Assembly: GCF_947623445.1 (NCBI RefSeq)
Contig: NC_135241.1
Location: forward strand, 7,442,501 to 7,506,500
Source: Clavelina lepadiformis
Lineage: Eukaryota > Chordata > Ascidiacea > Aplousobranchia > Clavelinidae
Direction: 5' to 3'
Length of the DNA stretch: 64,000 nucleotides
In this document: positions 23,686-36,100 of the stretch, one piece after another
Layout of the letters: each line of letters starts with the position of its first letter
How positions within the stretch are numbered: the first letter of the stretch is position 1
Made by a program: the position numbers and the translations under genes
The notes under the pieces: model-generated
The model's database searches: none
What the model saw: only the letters and a program-made list of their open reading frames with translations
Told to the model about the DNA's origin: nothing

Positions 23686-24027
23686 ATGCACCGACTAATG
23701 TGTTTGAAACATTGCTTGTACAATGGACTTCAACACAATAATGCCTGCATGTTATTCAATGTATGCACAACTTATAATACGAACTGTGTAACTGAAACCT
23801 CAAAAGACAATGGTTTACATAAACCTATTGAGCCTCCAGCACTGCCAACTGGAACATGCTGCATGAGTGGCTGTGTTAACTGTGTTTGGATAAAGCATGC
23901 TGAGGAGCTTATCAACTTTTACAAAGGTTCTGAAGGCAAAGCCAAAGCTCTAAAACTGGTAGATGCTCAAATAGAAGATGAAAGTTTGAAAGCTTATCTC
24001 AAGTTTGAGATAAGAATGATGAAATAA
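23686..24027 (+). CDS. OXLD1: Oxidoreductase-like domain-containing protein 1
   Basis: Predicted 113 aa. Residues 47-113 match the oxidoreductase-like domain: PIEPPALPTGTCCMSGCVNC, then VWIKHAEELINFYK and DESLKAYLKFEIRMMK. The CCMSGCxNCVW cysteine cluster is the family signature. The first 45 residues contain basic residues and no recognisable domain; mitochondrial targeting is plausible for this family. The start is the first Met, 33 nt after the SETD9 stop; ACAAG lies directly upstream and could be a trans-splice acceptor. An AATAAATATAAAA polyadenylation-like signal lies about 500 nt downstream. The molecular function of the family is not well defined. Confidence 0.9.
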   Translation: MHRLMCLKHCLYNGLQHNNACMLFNVCTTYNTNCVTETSKDNGLHKPIEPPALPTGTCCMSGCVNCVWIKHAEELINFYKGSEGKAKALKLVDAQIEDESLKAYLKFEIRMMK

Positions 24028-24672
24028 AAGCACTAAGTCTGAACTGGAACTGTAGCTGCTACTTCAATGACATTTAAAGAGTCTTCCAGTGTAAACCTTT
24101 GCCAAAATTTCATTTGCTTTGTGTACACAAAAGTTCACACAGATGTTGTACATGAAACTTGTACCAATAAAATTTCAAGATGGAATAATACTGTTAATAT
24201 GACATTTCCACATTTGGCTGTCCTGGACATGCAGTGCACACTAGTTAAGCTCTTCCCAAAAATATTTCATGCGGCATAGTACGTGATACCTATAATTCAC
24301 CCAAACCTCTACACTAGAGCATTATCTAAAGAACAGCAAAGCCATTGTTTTTCACTTGACTAAAACAAAAAAATGAGTCTGATGTACCACCATTTTAAGG
24401 TTCCTTTTGTTACATGTTTCACTCGTATTTTGTTCAAAATATGGACTGTAGCTCAATTTGTACTATTACTTAAATCAAAATTTCTCCAAAACAGACATAC
24501 AACGACAGTACCGACTTGCATGTTGAAATAAATATAAAACATCTTATATTTTGTTGGCTGTAGTATTCACTACATCATGTTTTTCTGTAGTATTCACTAC
24601 ATCACATAAATTAACTATGCATTCAAGATGAGAGATTTTTATTTTCAAGAGAAAAGTTACCAAATAAAAAAC
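24028..24672. other. Shared 3' region between OXLD1 and COX10
   Basis: The two genes converge here. The plus strand has AATAAATATAAAA near 24,528; the minus strand has AATAAAAATC near 24,640. A short duplication (GTAGTATTCACTACATCA) occurs near 24,560-24,605. No gene seen. Confidence 0.5.
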
Positions 24673-27600
24673 TTAAAACAGTGTTTCTTTAGGAGCAGTC
24701 TTTGATAAGATTTCAAAAATCTTATCTTTATGCTCATTCATGTTTAACTTCGATAAAACCTTGCGGTCCACAATAAGTCCCGCTGACAACAAAACAATGT
24801 AGTATAAGCTGCATTTGTAAAGTTTCTTGGCTGCTCTGCTGTTGCCTTCCCTGTAATAAAATGAACATGCTTAATAACTTGCAGCAATTATGAAACAGCT
24901 AAAATATTTTAAAATACCAGGACTTTTAACATAGTTCATACCAGGGCTTTTAACAGCTCAACCATGTAAACATCATACTATAAGTTGTAACATGCATTTT
25001 TAAAAAGTACCATACATACATTAAAACCTGAACTTTAGTTGAAAGGAAATATTGCATAAGCAAAGGATACATAACACAATGGTAATTATGCAAACAAATA
25101 CATACCTATAAAAATTAAATGAATCTTTTGTTAGCCAAAAGTTTAACGGCACTGATAACCAAGTAAAAGCCCATGACGCCACAGCAGTAGGCGGTGCAGC
25201 AAAGCAGAGGGCCCATAGAGATAATGCATGTACAACCACTACATATTTCGTTGCTTGTGGATGTGAAAGTGGGAGCATTTGGTAATTTCCCCGGGCATAA
25301 TCATTTCTTCTCCGCCATGCCAAAGCATAAAAATGAGGAAATTGCCAAGCATAAAGAATTCCAGAGAATATAAATGCACCTATAAATGCATTAAAAACTA
25401 AAAGCTAACAATAAGACACTGCAAAGTAATAGCATAACAACGAGCCACTTCACTGTAATGGATGAAAAGACCTTGCACAACAAGCCGGGCTGATACAAGC
25501 CCTTAAAGATTTGCGAAACAACGATCCATTTTTCAAAATGCGTATGAATACTTCATTTTCTGTGTAATTACTGTGATTGACAAGATGTTATAATTTTATT
25601 TATTGACAAAAGCATTGCAGTAAGTATCACTATTGATTTAAGAGTGCAGCCATGCATTTAAAAGACAATAAACTACACTTTTGTGAACAGATTCAGCAAC
25701 TAAATCATTTATGTTGCAAACTTGCAACCCAAATGAAGCAAGGTATGGATAAAATATTTTATTGGGATACTGACATGAATTGATTTGAGACCCATTTGTG
25801 TTTGTGCTAATGTAACTCTTATAATGTTGAACTCCTTATCATATAGCATATAGTCTATAGATAATAATTAATCCATAATTAAGTACTTCCAAGATTCTAA
25901 TCTTAAAGAGAAAATTAAACAGTTGTAAATCTAAGCATATTTATATATTTCAAAACATAACAAACTGTTATCTCGTCTTTGCATTTAGTTGTATGTATAG
26001 ATTTTCACGCAATAGACTGAATTTGGTTCCTTGTGTAACCAAGCGTGTTATACTGCAAACACTCTATGCAATAAAGCGAGAGTAACATTTCATGGTATCA
26101 TTTTTATAAAAACTAAAGCTAGACTCTACATAATTATGACTGCAATGCATATTCACCTCTGATATGCTAAAGAAATGTATCGATTTAACCATTCCAAATT
26201 TTAATAACAAGGCTCCCAAATCCTCATTTATTAATAATTCTATATACAGTATAATAATAAATAAAAATTTAAGCAAAACACAGTATTCACCAAACTTGAA
26301 AGTTTAGCACTTTTGCCAAGAAGGCTAATAATATTGACCTAAATATATGTTTTATACCTGCACTGATCTGGCCTGTTGCAGCAGTCCATCCCATGACAGG
26401 AGGAATTGCGCCAACAACAGCACCGACCCAAGTGTTGAACCAATGAACTCGCTTTAAAGGAGTATACACAGTAGCATAAAGAAGAATGGTTGAAAGTCCT
26501 AATGATGCAGTAAGCAGATTCACACCTGCATTGTGAAAAAAACAATATTATATGTACAAATATTACACCTTTAAAGATAAGCACCACTACAACTGTTAAG
26601 GTTACACACAACAGGAATATATTTCTAGTTGATTTTGTGGTTGAAGATATTACAGCTGAAGTAGTGATAAAACACTACTAACATTTGCTACACAATGCCC
26701 AAAGCCCTGAACATTAAATATCTCCAGCCAAACTGAATGATGTTATTGCGATAAGCAAGCTGTCTGCAGCAGAACTAACGGAACATTCACATAGTGCAGC
26801 TTTCAATTAATAAGTACCAGTATGTAATTGTTATTTCATCACACATTCAGACACTGAAATGTAGTGAATTACCTCCATAAAGTATAGAAAAGCCTGCAGC
26901 TCCACTAATTACTGAAAACCCAAATGCATGATTTGGTGTGATAAGATTACGAACAAGAGGCCTTCTTCGTGTTCTATCCATCAATGCATCATATTCAACT
27001 TCTGCAATCTAAAAATAAAATTGCACACACCTAAGTAAAAATTCTATATGTTATAATCTCCATGTCAACATTGCATTTTTTCTGCAAATGCTCAAATTTA
27101 TCAACTCACGTGAAATGACAATCATGCTTTAGAAAATGGTAAATTAACTACAACTGTATCAAAATACATTTACCATCCTGATCTTATATAAACCAATTTT
27201 ATGCAATGCTTTTTTATTTTTCTTGATACACAACAATTATAATATAAAAACTAACTCAAAGTGCTGTTACTTTTGCTTGGACATTAAAATTTTGTAAAAT
27301 CATAGAAACATACTTTTCTTTTATAATTGTACATGAACCATAAAACCATGGCTTTAGCCATTAATGAATAACTTTGTCCCGACTGAAAAATTTGTTTGCA
27401 TCAACCGTAAAAGTTGTTGTGTGAAATATTTTTCTTGAAAGTTTACATGGAGTCAAAAACTTAATAAGTCTATGATCCATAGCTTAAAACTTAGTAAAGG
27501 TACCATTAGTGTTGCACGTAACACAGAATTTTGATTACGTAATTCTTATTACTGCAGCTACATAAAAATCCCATTATAATTCACGTGCGTACTTTGCAAG

Positions 27601-30600
27601 CGAAGAAGTGCGTAGAAACTTACGGTATTCCTTCAAGCTCGACATAATTATGTCACTGTAGTTTTAATCAGACGAGAATTCTGAATTCTGATGATGCAAC
27701 AAATGTTTATGAAACCACATATAGATAAAGTAGAGAAGCTTAATCACTTATCGTTAAAAAAGTGAGCAAGTTCAGCTTGTCTGGCTTCAGGTTATAACGC
27801 CGAGGATTGTCAACAAGACCAGCTATACTATAGATCCGCTCACTTGGGCAACCAGTTGCACATACACTAAGATATTTTTTGCCATTCTTGGCAGATATAC
27901 AAACTCCTTCACATTTTCTTTTTCCCTCCACCACAAAAGAGGATTGGTGTCAACTTTCAATTTGGGAACCACTCTATAAAATTCTTCTCCTCCTCGTCCC
28001 GAGTTTTCACTGCTGCAACATGGTGTTTGTTCAAAATCATCAACTTCTTTTAATAGTTCACAAAATGTTAGGCACACCCGTTTTGGTTCTGGTCCAACAA
28101 CTTCGATGTGAGCGGCAACATTACATGAAGGATTACATTGCATTACGTTACGTCATCACACGCATTCAGAATTTCATTTAAAAGGCTTTGCTTCACAAAA
28201 TCACGTGGTTCAGCAACAAGATGTTTAAAACGGTGATATAAAAATGTACATTTTTCAATGAGATGTTTGGGAAAACCATCATTGATTTTTGCCCACATTT
28301 AACTAGTTACTTTATGCTTAATATCTTTTGTTAAACTTTTGTCATTTTTATGACAGATATTGTAACATGTTTTTCCACAGATAAAACATCAGTAAGATCA
28401 TAGCGCTCTCCAAGTGCAGTGCAAAAACTTTCAAAAGCATCCATGTCCTACAAGGTAAAACCATAACCAGAAAAGTGATCATGCGTTAGAACTTCCCTTA
28501 TAGCGCTTTGTTGTTCAACAATGCAGTCAAACATTTTGTGCTTTACAATCTAAAACAAGATTATGTTGTGGCAACTTCAATCCTGTGCTTACTTTTTCAA
28601 TCCTTGTGCTTGTGTACCTGTGCTTCCTTCAAAACACGTTTTTTCTTCCAACTGTTACTAAAAGTTGCACCTATTTTACGGGCGACACCTGCGGCTCTAG
28701 TGATTCTTGGGTCATTAATTGCATGAGTGATAGCAAGATTTAAATGATGTTCAAAACGTATGTTACACCAGATGCCTAATCTGCAAGCAAAAACAATATT
28801 AGTGCGATTGTCAGTGGTTATCGAGATGATCTTATCTTCGGTTATGTTCCGCATTGACATCAGGTTTTTCAAAGCACTGCATATAATACCTACTATATGG
28901 TCTTCGGGGATAAAGAACAACGACAAATATTTTGATTGCCATTTCCACAGATCGTCTATAAAGTTAAACTAATCTAAGGCACCATGTAGCCTCTATTCCA
29001 TAAGTCAGTAGTAAATGACAGCGAGTTCACTGTTGCTAAGACTTCGCAAATTTCCTTTGTGGTGTCATCATAAAGTTTTGATAATGCTGTATTCATAAAA
29101 TAATTACAACCTGGCAATATGTATCCAGAGTCAAATTTCTATAGCATACTTCTAAAACCTTTCTTCTCGACACTTTAAATAGGTAAAATATCTTTTGCAA
29201 TGCACTTGGTGACGGCACCTGTCAATTCTTACCATTTTTGACTACCTTTAGCAAACGCAATGCTCTTATGGATGCATTTAGAGATAGTTTGGATTTTGTT
29301 GCTATTTGATGTAACCCTAATCTTGATTGATTCATATTGCCAAGGATGCCTGCAGCGAAGATGGCTTAACCCTCCGTCGGGCGTAATGCAATTTTTTTTA
29401 CACGTACTGGCGCAATGTGCCTATCAGGCACATGTCAAAGTTTTTTGTAAAATTTGAAATGCGAGCGCTTACATAAGTCAAGAGTTTAATTAAGTGCTTT
29501 AAAAATTTAACTTATTTGCATCAGTTTTATCCACTTATTCTGTTTTTAACAAAAAAACAAATCTGCAATATGTTATGCATCTGGCATAGAGCATGTTTTT
29601 GCAAGAAATATTTGTAGAAGTATGTCATTTTCACATGGCAAAGCATGATTTGCAAACAACATAGGCATGCTCTAATCAAAGCGTGACGTGGAATTTCTTG
29701 CACTTGTCAGTAACATATCTTGGTACCATTTGCTAATTTTGTCCTTCCCGGTATATTGATTGGTTTCAGCTACAGTATCGTGACTATCGTCTTCATCTGT
29801 TTCTTCATCACTGTCATCTTTCTGTTCTGTTTCAGAAACATCGGTTTGTTCTTCTACATTGTCTTCTGATTCAGTATTGCTGCTGTCCTCAAAATCCTCC
29901 TCATCATTGGAATTTTCCAACATACATACTACCTCGTTACGATCAAAATATCTCTTACTCGTCAATTTAGTTCAGTAGCCTAAGATAAGCCATACAGCAA
30001 GCAAAGTATTAGACTTAGTCTTATGAATGGAGTAAACTTACACGATCGGGCGCAATGGGCCTAACAGAAAAAGTAGTAAAGTGCAGAGTATCATTGAAAT
30101 AAAAAGTAAATCACGATGCATTGCTGTTATATTTATTACATTTAACAACAGACAGTCTCAGACAAGTAAAGGAAAGGTTAAAAATTTAAATACCCTTTTT
30201 TACCATTAGTGCCGTATTCGGGCGCAATGTGCCTGCTAGATTCCATACATTATATCTGTCTTCCACAATCTCGAATCTGCAACTAATCTTTACGCTGTTT
30301 GCAGGCACGTGGTGTATGTGGGTGGTTCAAAGGCGGGCTCGTCCCAGCCAATCAGAACCCAAGATAAATGAAATTCTGTCATGCATTTACCTGACAGATC
30401 TACTGCGCTCGATGAAGGGTTAATAGACATGCTGGAGTGACATTTCGACTAGGCACATCTTTTAGAAAAGACATGCAGCAAGAGACTTGTCATTTTTTTC
30501 TTTCAAGCCAAAAAACCTCCTTACTTAAGCCAAAGCACTTTTATTTTCAGACCATCTTACATCAGCAGATTCCTGATTTACTTCCTGCGTTACTACATTG

Positions 30601-31999
30601 TCGGCCATCATATGCTTTTAAATTGCGAGTTTCAACTCAAAAAATGAAACAGCAATACCGTTAGAATTAGCAAACTGCAAACGTATTTTCAAGATATACC
30701 ATAATTATTACGTCACCATATGAAGTGCTGATTGCACAATTTGACTTGGCGGAAATGCGCAACAATGGGGGCAAATGGGTGATACACTGATTGCGAAATG
30801 CAGATACGCATTGCGAGCATGATCAAATTACAAGTGACGGTTCAAAAATTATTTGCGCCGCTGACAAATTACCCTCTACAGCAGTGGTTCCCAAACTTTT
30901 TCAGCTTGTGGCACACTAGAAAAATTAGAAAACGCTCGCGGCACACTTACAAGAGAAGAAATGCTACTTTAAAAAATTACCCTACTCTATCGAAAATGCC
31001 ATAATTGGTTTCATCGTCACATGTGCTTATTTCTCAGCTATTGAAGCAGCTAGAAAGCTTTTAAGTCGCATATGCTTGTCTGCATGCCTTATTTTAAATA
31101 TTTATACAGTTCTTTTCCAAAATTCCAAAAAGATTCGCGGCACACCTGAGAATCTGTGGCGGCACAATAGTGTGCCGCGGCACACAGTTTGGGAATCACT
31201 GCTCTACAGTCCAGTAAGAAAATTACGTAAATTTTTCAAGATGTCTGCAACAGTTACTTGATTATGTAATTGTTAGCAAGTACGTGCAACACTAGGTACC
31301 ACTAATGTTCTTTGTTTGGGGTTGCTATATAGGTTAAAATAACCAAAAATGAAAAATAATAACAGCATGATTAAATATGTATGCATACGGCTTCCAAGTT
31401 ACAATGCACTAACCTGATTTAATGTGTTTGCACAGCAAGAACAAAGCAAAGTCCCAACAGTTGCTATGTAAAATGCGCTTTGGTCAAAAGCAACTGGGGC
31501 CAAACAATAGCCAGCATCCATTGTCATAACAACAAACACTGAAAGGAAAAAGATTCATATATATACTGTATTTCTTTATAGAAGTAAAATCAAATTGCTT
31601 TATCACAACTAACACTATTAAGGAGTAATGCTAGAAAAAGGGTGATATAATTTCATTACTTTAGAAAACTTTAGACTTACACGTCAAGTACCACTTCGAA
31701 AGTGCTGCATAAATGCTTGGTAATTTGGTAAGTGGTATTTTGGCTGAGTCAGTCAACGTAGAAAGTTCATTTTTGAATGATAATATCTGATGCCCACTCA
31801 GTCTGGGGCTCTCAAACAGTTTGACTGATGTATAGCTTTTCTTTTCATAAAACTTTGCAGGTTGTGAAGATAACTTAAAACCTTGTGTTGTGAGCAAGCT
31901 TTTAACACCATTGTAGCTTGATGGAATTAGAAGTACTTTCACTCGTTGACAATACTGCCAAGTTTTCAAAATATTTCCATGTGCATTCAAACAAAGCAT
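24673..31999 (-). CDS. COX10: Protoheme IX farnesyltransferase (haem O synthase), 6 exons
   Basis: Inner mitochondrial membrane enzyme that attaches a farnesyl group to haem B on the way to haem A for cytochrome c oxidase. Exons 31681-31999, 31414-31538, 26873-27008, 26358-26525, 25106-25379, 24673-24850 join in phase to 399 aa (human 443). The first 50 residues are basic with no acidic residue, consistent with a mitochondrial presequence; a CAG just before the ATG leaves open an upstream exon. Family landmarks are [82 protein letters not shown] and [16 protein letters not shown], with several membrane helices. Intron 2 is 4.4 kb and contains nested transposons; the others are under 1.4 kb. 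Identity is very secure. Confidence 0.95.
27740..29365 (-). pseudogene. hAT transposase, decayed
   Basis: In transcription order: a stretch about 29,200-28,990 resembling the family's N-terminal half ([20 protein letters not shown]), a middle part at 28,926-28,600 with the catalytic-region motif [12 protein letters not shown] and [13 protein letters not shown], and the C-terminal dimerisation part at 28,143-27,740 with [23 protein letters not shown] and [20 protein letters not shown]. The frames are broken by several stops and frameshifts. The N-terminal BED finger is displaced beyond the piggyBac insertion and not recognisable. Non-functional. Confidence 0.85.
29370..30419 (-). mobile_element. 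piggyBac-type element, deletion derivative
   Basis: Bounded by TTAA (29366-29369 and 30420-30423). Ends CCCTCCGTCGGGCG and, inverted, CCCTTCATCGAGCG. Three internal copies of a GGCGCAATGTGCCT-like motif (29409, 30048, 30220) lie towards the ends. Minus-strand 29672-29965 encodes 97 aa beginning [12 protein letters not shown], a very acidic stretch like piggyBac transposase N-termini; the catalytic part is missing. Confidence 0.88.
30882..31201 (+). mobile_element. hAT MITE (CAGTGGTTCCCAAAC family), copy 1
   Basis: Inverted ends CAGTGGTTCCCAAAC and GTTTGGGAATCACTG; perfect 8-bp duplication CTCTACAG at 30874-30881 and 31202-31209. It sits inside the larger hAT element. A second copy in opposite orientation is at 34003-34304. 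Confidence 0.95.
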
Positions 32000-33151
32000 G
32001 CTGTTATAATTTTTGCAAATTTAAGTCATTCTTACACACTACAAGGAAATTACTTTGAACTTGGAAAAAACCTATACAGTGAACGTTTAGCATAGGATCT
32101 AAAAACAATAAAACCTCCTAATATTATAAATGATTAATATGATAGATTATGGAAGCAAAAACTAGAATTTAGTATGTCAAACATTTCAATAATAAAAATA
32201 TTAACTTGCATTCAAATCCAAACTAGTGGTGGTTGAATTCATTTGAACTCCACATTTGTTAGAAATCAATAGCAAGCACCTGGCACTAGTTAGTCTTGCT
32301 TCTACAGAGAAGTATAATATATATATACTATATACAACTAAATACAAAAAAACTAAACATCTTCTGCTGGGATTTCAGAACACCAGCAGTTCTGTACCTT
32401 TAAAAGCGGGATTCCAATTTCTGGACAAATAAAAACCTATCCCAGAATTCCCCAATATGCATCCTTAGTCACTCTATGATTGAAAGCTACCAAAACTGTT
32501 AAATTAGCAATAAGCAATATATTTTTAGGATTAAGCCAATAAAATTTATATTCTTAAAGTATCAAAAGCTGTATTACTACTACGACGACTGCGTCAATGA
32601 CCCAAACTGTCATTAACAGTTTGACAACTTTGGTATGTGTAAATGTGAAGTTAAATTCAGTACACTCAGCACACCATGTGTGATCCTAAACAGTTCTAAA
32701 CTACAGTTGCTGCAAAATGACTTAAGACCTGTTACAGTTTTAAATGAAAATCACCACTTTTGTCTGAACTACGGATTTTCATTGAAGCAAACAACAAACA
32801 TTAATATTTGGTCACAATTTCCTTTTTTTAGAATTATTTGCAGACATTTTGGTATTTGGTATCGGTATGCAATAAGTTGATTTTAGCCATTTAAGGTTTT
32901 ATTGAAGTTTGATTTAGATTAGAAGGAAGATTTAGTTTAGGTTACTATATATTAAAACATTTAACTTAGGCTTACAGGAAACTGTGAAAAACAGCTTTGA
33001 ATGCACGATTTTTTTGGTGAAATGGCAGTCTATTATTTTTTTATCTGACTTCATGAAATTCTTTCTTTAACGATTTGCCATATTTCAAGCCTGAAATGAA
33101 ATTTCGATGTCCAGCGCAAAAACTGGTACGGTATGGTATGATAATCTAATA
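32000..33151. other. Intergenic, upstream of COX10
   Basis: AT-rich with no recognisable gene; the COX10 promoter should lie at its left end. Short open frames look random. Confidence 0.4.
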
Positions 33152-33625
33152 CAGGGGTGTCCAACCCGTAGCCCGCGGGAAGGTTCTGAGTGGCCCGCGC
33201 GGTATTTGTCGAAATGACTTATATTAATTATCAACTGAATCGCCTACGTAATTTATGGCGAACTTACATTCTGAGAAATTGGCATTTATTGTTTGTTTAC
33301 GAATTTCTAACAGCCATATGGAAAACTCGCTTCGCATTGCTACATCGTCCGTCTCACAGAATATTGCCTAACTTGTTAGAGAAAAACAATGCTAAACTTC
33401 ACATTGAAATGTCGAGGTGTAGTAAAAACTTTGTTGAATTTACTATATCTTGGTATGTTTATTGTTCTTATAGGCCTAATTGTAACTGAGGGTAAAACGT
33501 ATTTCTAAGATTAGAATTTTGGTGTGATGGTTTTAATTAGAAATTAGCAGTAAACACTCAAGTGGCCCGCGCAATCATTAGTAAATTGCATGTGGCCCTT
33601 TGGCCAAAAAGGTTGGACACCCCTG
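33152..33625. mobile_element. hAT MITE (CAGGGGTGTCCAACC family)
   Basis: Inverted ends CAGGGGTGTCCAACC and GGTTGGACACCCCTG with a perfect 8-bp duplication ATCTAATA (33144-33151, 33626-33633). Subterminal GTGGCCCGCGC repeats. No transposase remains that I can recognise. Confidence 0.95.
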
Positions 33626-33660
33626 ATCTAATATCATCCAACTGAAGAAAGTTTTTGCAA

Positions 33661-33728
33661 GACTCAAACCCGACCGTAGTTTCTCATCGCTCCAGTCCCG
33701 GTTACCGAGCTAACCCCAGTGGTACAAG
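33661..33728 (-). repeat. tRNA-like Pol III promoter module (probable SINE head)
   Basis: The minus strand has an A-box-like TTAGCTCGGTAACCGG and, about 38 nt later, a B-box-like GGGTTTGAGTC. The acceptor stem does not pair, so it is not a working tRNA gene. Adjacent sequence to about 33,960 may be part of the same degraded SINE. Confidence 0.35.
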
Positions 33729-34002
33729 TTCCGACTATCACTTAATTTAATGTTTTGTTTTTTGATTTATTGATATCGTATTGGCTGAATTTAAAACTGT
33801 TCGCCAAGTCCACTGAACAGGAGCAAACGTGGTTAATTACTTCCCCAAGGACATTGCAACGGTAGCGCCAATGAGTTTCGAACACGGTACCAAGGCCGCA
33901 TTGGGTGCCTTCAAAATAGGCGGAGTCGTAACCAAGAGTGGGTGCTGCAGCCTGCTGTTTCTCAATAGCATCCTACTATTGATATCCATCTACCTTCTAA
34001 TG

Positions 34003-34304
34003 CAGTGATTCCCAAACTGTGTGCCGCCACAGATTCTCAGGTGTGCCGCGAATCTTTTTGGAATTTTGGTAAAGAACTGTATAAATATTTAAAATAAGGC
34101 ATGCAGACAAGCATATGCGACTTAAAAGCTTTCTAGCTGCTTCAATAGCTGATAAATAAGCACATGTGACAATGAAACCTATTATAGCATTGTCGATAGA
34201 GTAGGGTAATTTTTTAAAGCAACATTTCTTCTCTTGTAAGTGTGCCGCGAGCGTTTTCTAATTTTTCTAGTGTGCCACAAGCTGAAAAAGTTTGGGAACC
34301 ACTG
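34003..34304 (-). mobile_element. hAT MITE (CAGTGGTTCCCAAAC family), copy 2
   Basis: Perfect 8-bp duplication TTCTAATG at 33995-34002 and 34305-34312. Sequence is the inverted counterpart of 30882-31201 with few differences. Confidence 0.95.
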
Positions 34305-34513
34305 TTCTAATGTATATTTAATTCAAATATAACGTTAAATAGCTAAAATCAACATTTTGCATAGCCTTTTTCTTAACCTAACCGCTTATCTTTAACAACA
34401 GGCTGCGTAAACTACATAAGGTAGAATAGTGATTTCTAAAAAAATACAATACAAAACAAGAGGCAGATTTTTTCTGAGCAGAAATCGACGGCAATGTGTT
34501 TTTAGATTTAGAG

Positions 34514-34890
34514 CTGAGGTGACAAACATGTGGCACGCAAAATAATTTTATGTGGCCCGCAAATCAGTTTGACAATCGCTCTTGCATTGTGGAGAGACCA
34601 GCAGTACTGCAGTAACGAACTTTCTTTGACCTGCTTCTAATCTTTGCACAATGCGATATCAAAAGCTGATAGCACGATTGAGTCGCAGCAGTATGTCTTC
34701 AAAAGATTACCGCACTCAACCAATGTATTTTTTGTGGCCGCGGGAGCAGCTAAAAACCTGCCGAATGAATGCTAATTATTATGCAAAATTTTACAGATTT
34801 TAGTATTTATGACTAAAAAGTTGTGCCGCTCCCTCACTCAGCTGTAACTGAAAAAATGGCCCGCCACAGCGAATAGGTTCGACACCCCTG
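34514..34890. mobile_element. Decayed hAT MITE
   Basis: Right end GGTTCGACACCCCTG; left end degraded to CTGAGGTGACAAAC. Flanks ATTTAGAG and TTTTGGAG match at 6 of 8 positions. Internal GTGGCCCGC and TGGCCCGCC as in the related copy at 33152. Older than its neighbours. Confidence 0.7.
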
Positions 34891-36100
34891 TTTTGGAGCA
34901 ATCAACACGGAGTTTATCGTTCACGATTAACAGCCTTTTTCTACGTCACCGATAGCAGCCTGTTAATCACAAGGAGCAGAGTTTCACAAACCAAAGAGAT
35001 TTAAACACAAATAAATTTTTTTAATTTTTATTTTTTTCATTTAAATCTCTTTGCACAAACCAATAACAGGGTACTACAAGAGCAATAAACTCTCAGTTGT
35101 TTATTACGTCACAAAAATTATGTAATGTTATTATAAACAATTTAATTATTATTATATTATTATTATTATATACATATATAACGTAACTATATTACTTATA
35201 ATTACGTTTTTTTAATTTTTAGTTCTTATTTTAGTTTAACATTTCGCTTTATTATCTTCTATTGGACACCTGAAGCGTATAAGATAGAAATTACTTACTG
35301 TATTTCTGACAGATGTTATCCAATAAGTTTAGTGCACCAGAGGGCCCTACTTAGCCACAGAAACGGGATTCCAATCCTTGGCATGGGGTTACTTTTCACC
35401 ATTCAGCTGCACTAAACTTAATTAACTCATTGTTTGTTGTTGTTATTATGTTGCTGATGCCTACATCTACTATCAACCTTTAATTACCACATTGTATCAG
35501 AGTCCAAATTTAACTGTAACATTTATTTTTTTGTTTTTTGTATTGTTATTTGCACGTTGGGTTTAGTGGCCGTGCTGACCATTAATCGTCTTTATCTTGT
35601 GTTAACATCATTCTTGCACGTTTTAAGGCCTTGGGCTTTGCTGCTTTTTCCCGTCATTGTCTGGTGGCTGAACAATGATGTTTCTACGTTATAATGGTTA
35701 GCATTTTATTTTTCGTTCCCCCGCTGACGATGACGAAAAATAAACGACACGATATTCAATTACCATAGGTGACAGATAAAACCTTTTGCTCACCATTCAG
35801 ACTGAAAAAGAAAATTGATTGTGCTTGAGTGATTTTGAACCTTTGGCTGGCAACCTTGACGGAGTTTTTTTCCACAATTTGGAAGAAGTGATCCTCTCCT
35901 TCATATTTTGAATGGTGAGTAAAAGGCTTTACCATTAGGCAGAGGTCGGCAGTTTCGCGGTAATACTATGCTATTCCGTAGTACACGTAGTACAAAGTTA
36001 ACAGCCTGTAGCATACTGCTGAGATACTTTTTCAGTATCGACACTTGATAAAAAGTCCTGAATCCCTGTACCGAATTACATTATTCAAAAAATTTTAGTC
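34891..36100. other. Non-coding stretch with a foldback repeat
   Basis: AT-rich; no gene seen. An inverted repeat at 35778-35799 and 35909-35930 has two mismatches in 22 bp. Confidence 0.45.

Larger units (their letters stand above)
27507..31294 (-). mobile_element. hAT (ZBED-like) DNA transposon in COX10 intron 2, with nested insertions
   Basis: Inverted ends TAGTGTTGCACGTA at 27507 and its complement ending at 31294, flanked by GGTACCAT (27499-27506) and GGTACCAC (31295-31302), an 8-bp duplication with one mismatch. The minus strand carries a decayed ZBED-type transposase. A piggyBac element (29370-30419) and a hAT MITE (30882-31201) are inserted in it; removing them leaves about 2.4 kb, a normal hAT size. 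Confidence 0.92.

Noticed and set aside
33661-33728. tRNA gene
   Set aside because: A- and B-box-like motifs are present, but the acceptor and anticodon stems do not pair; listed only as a possible SINE head.
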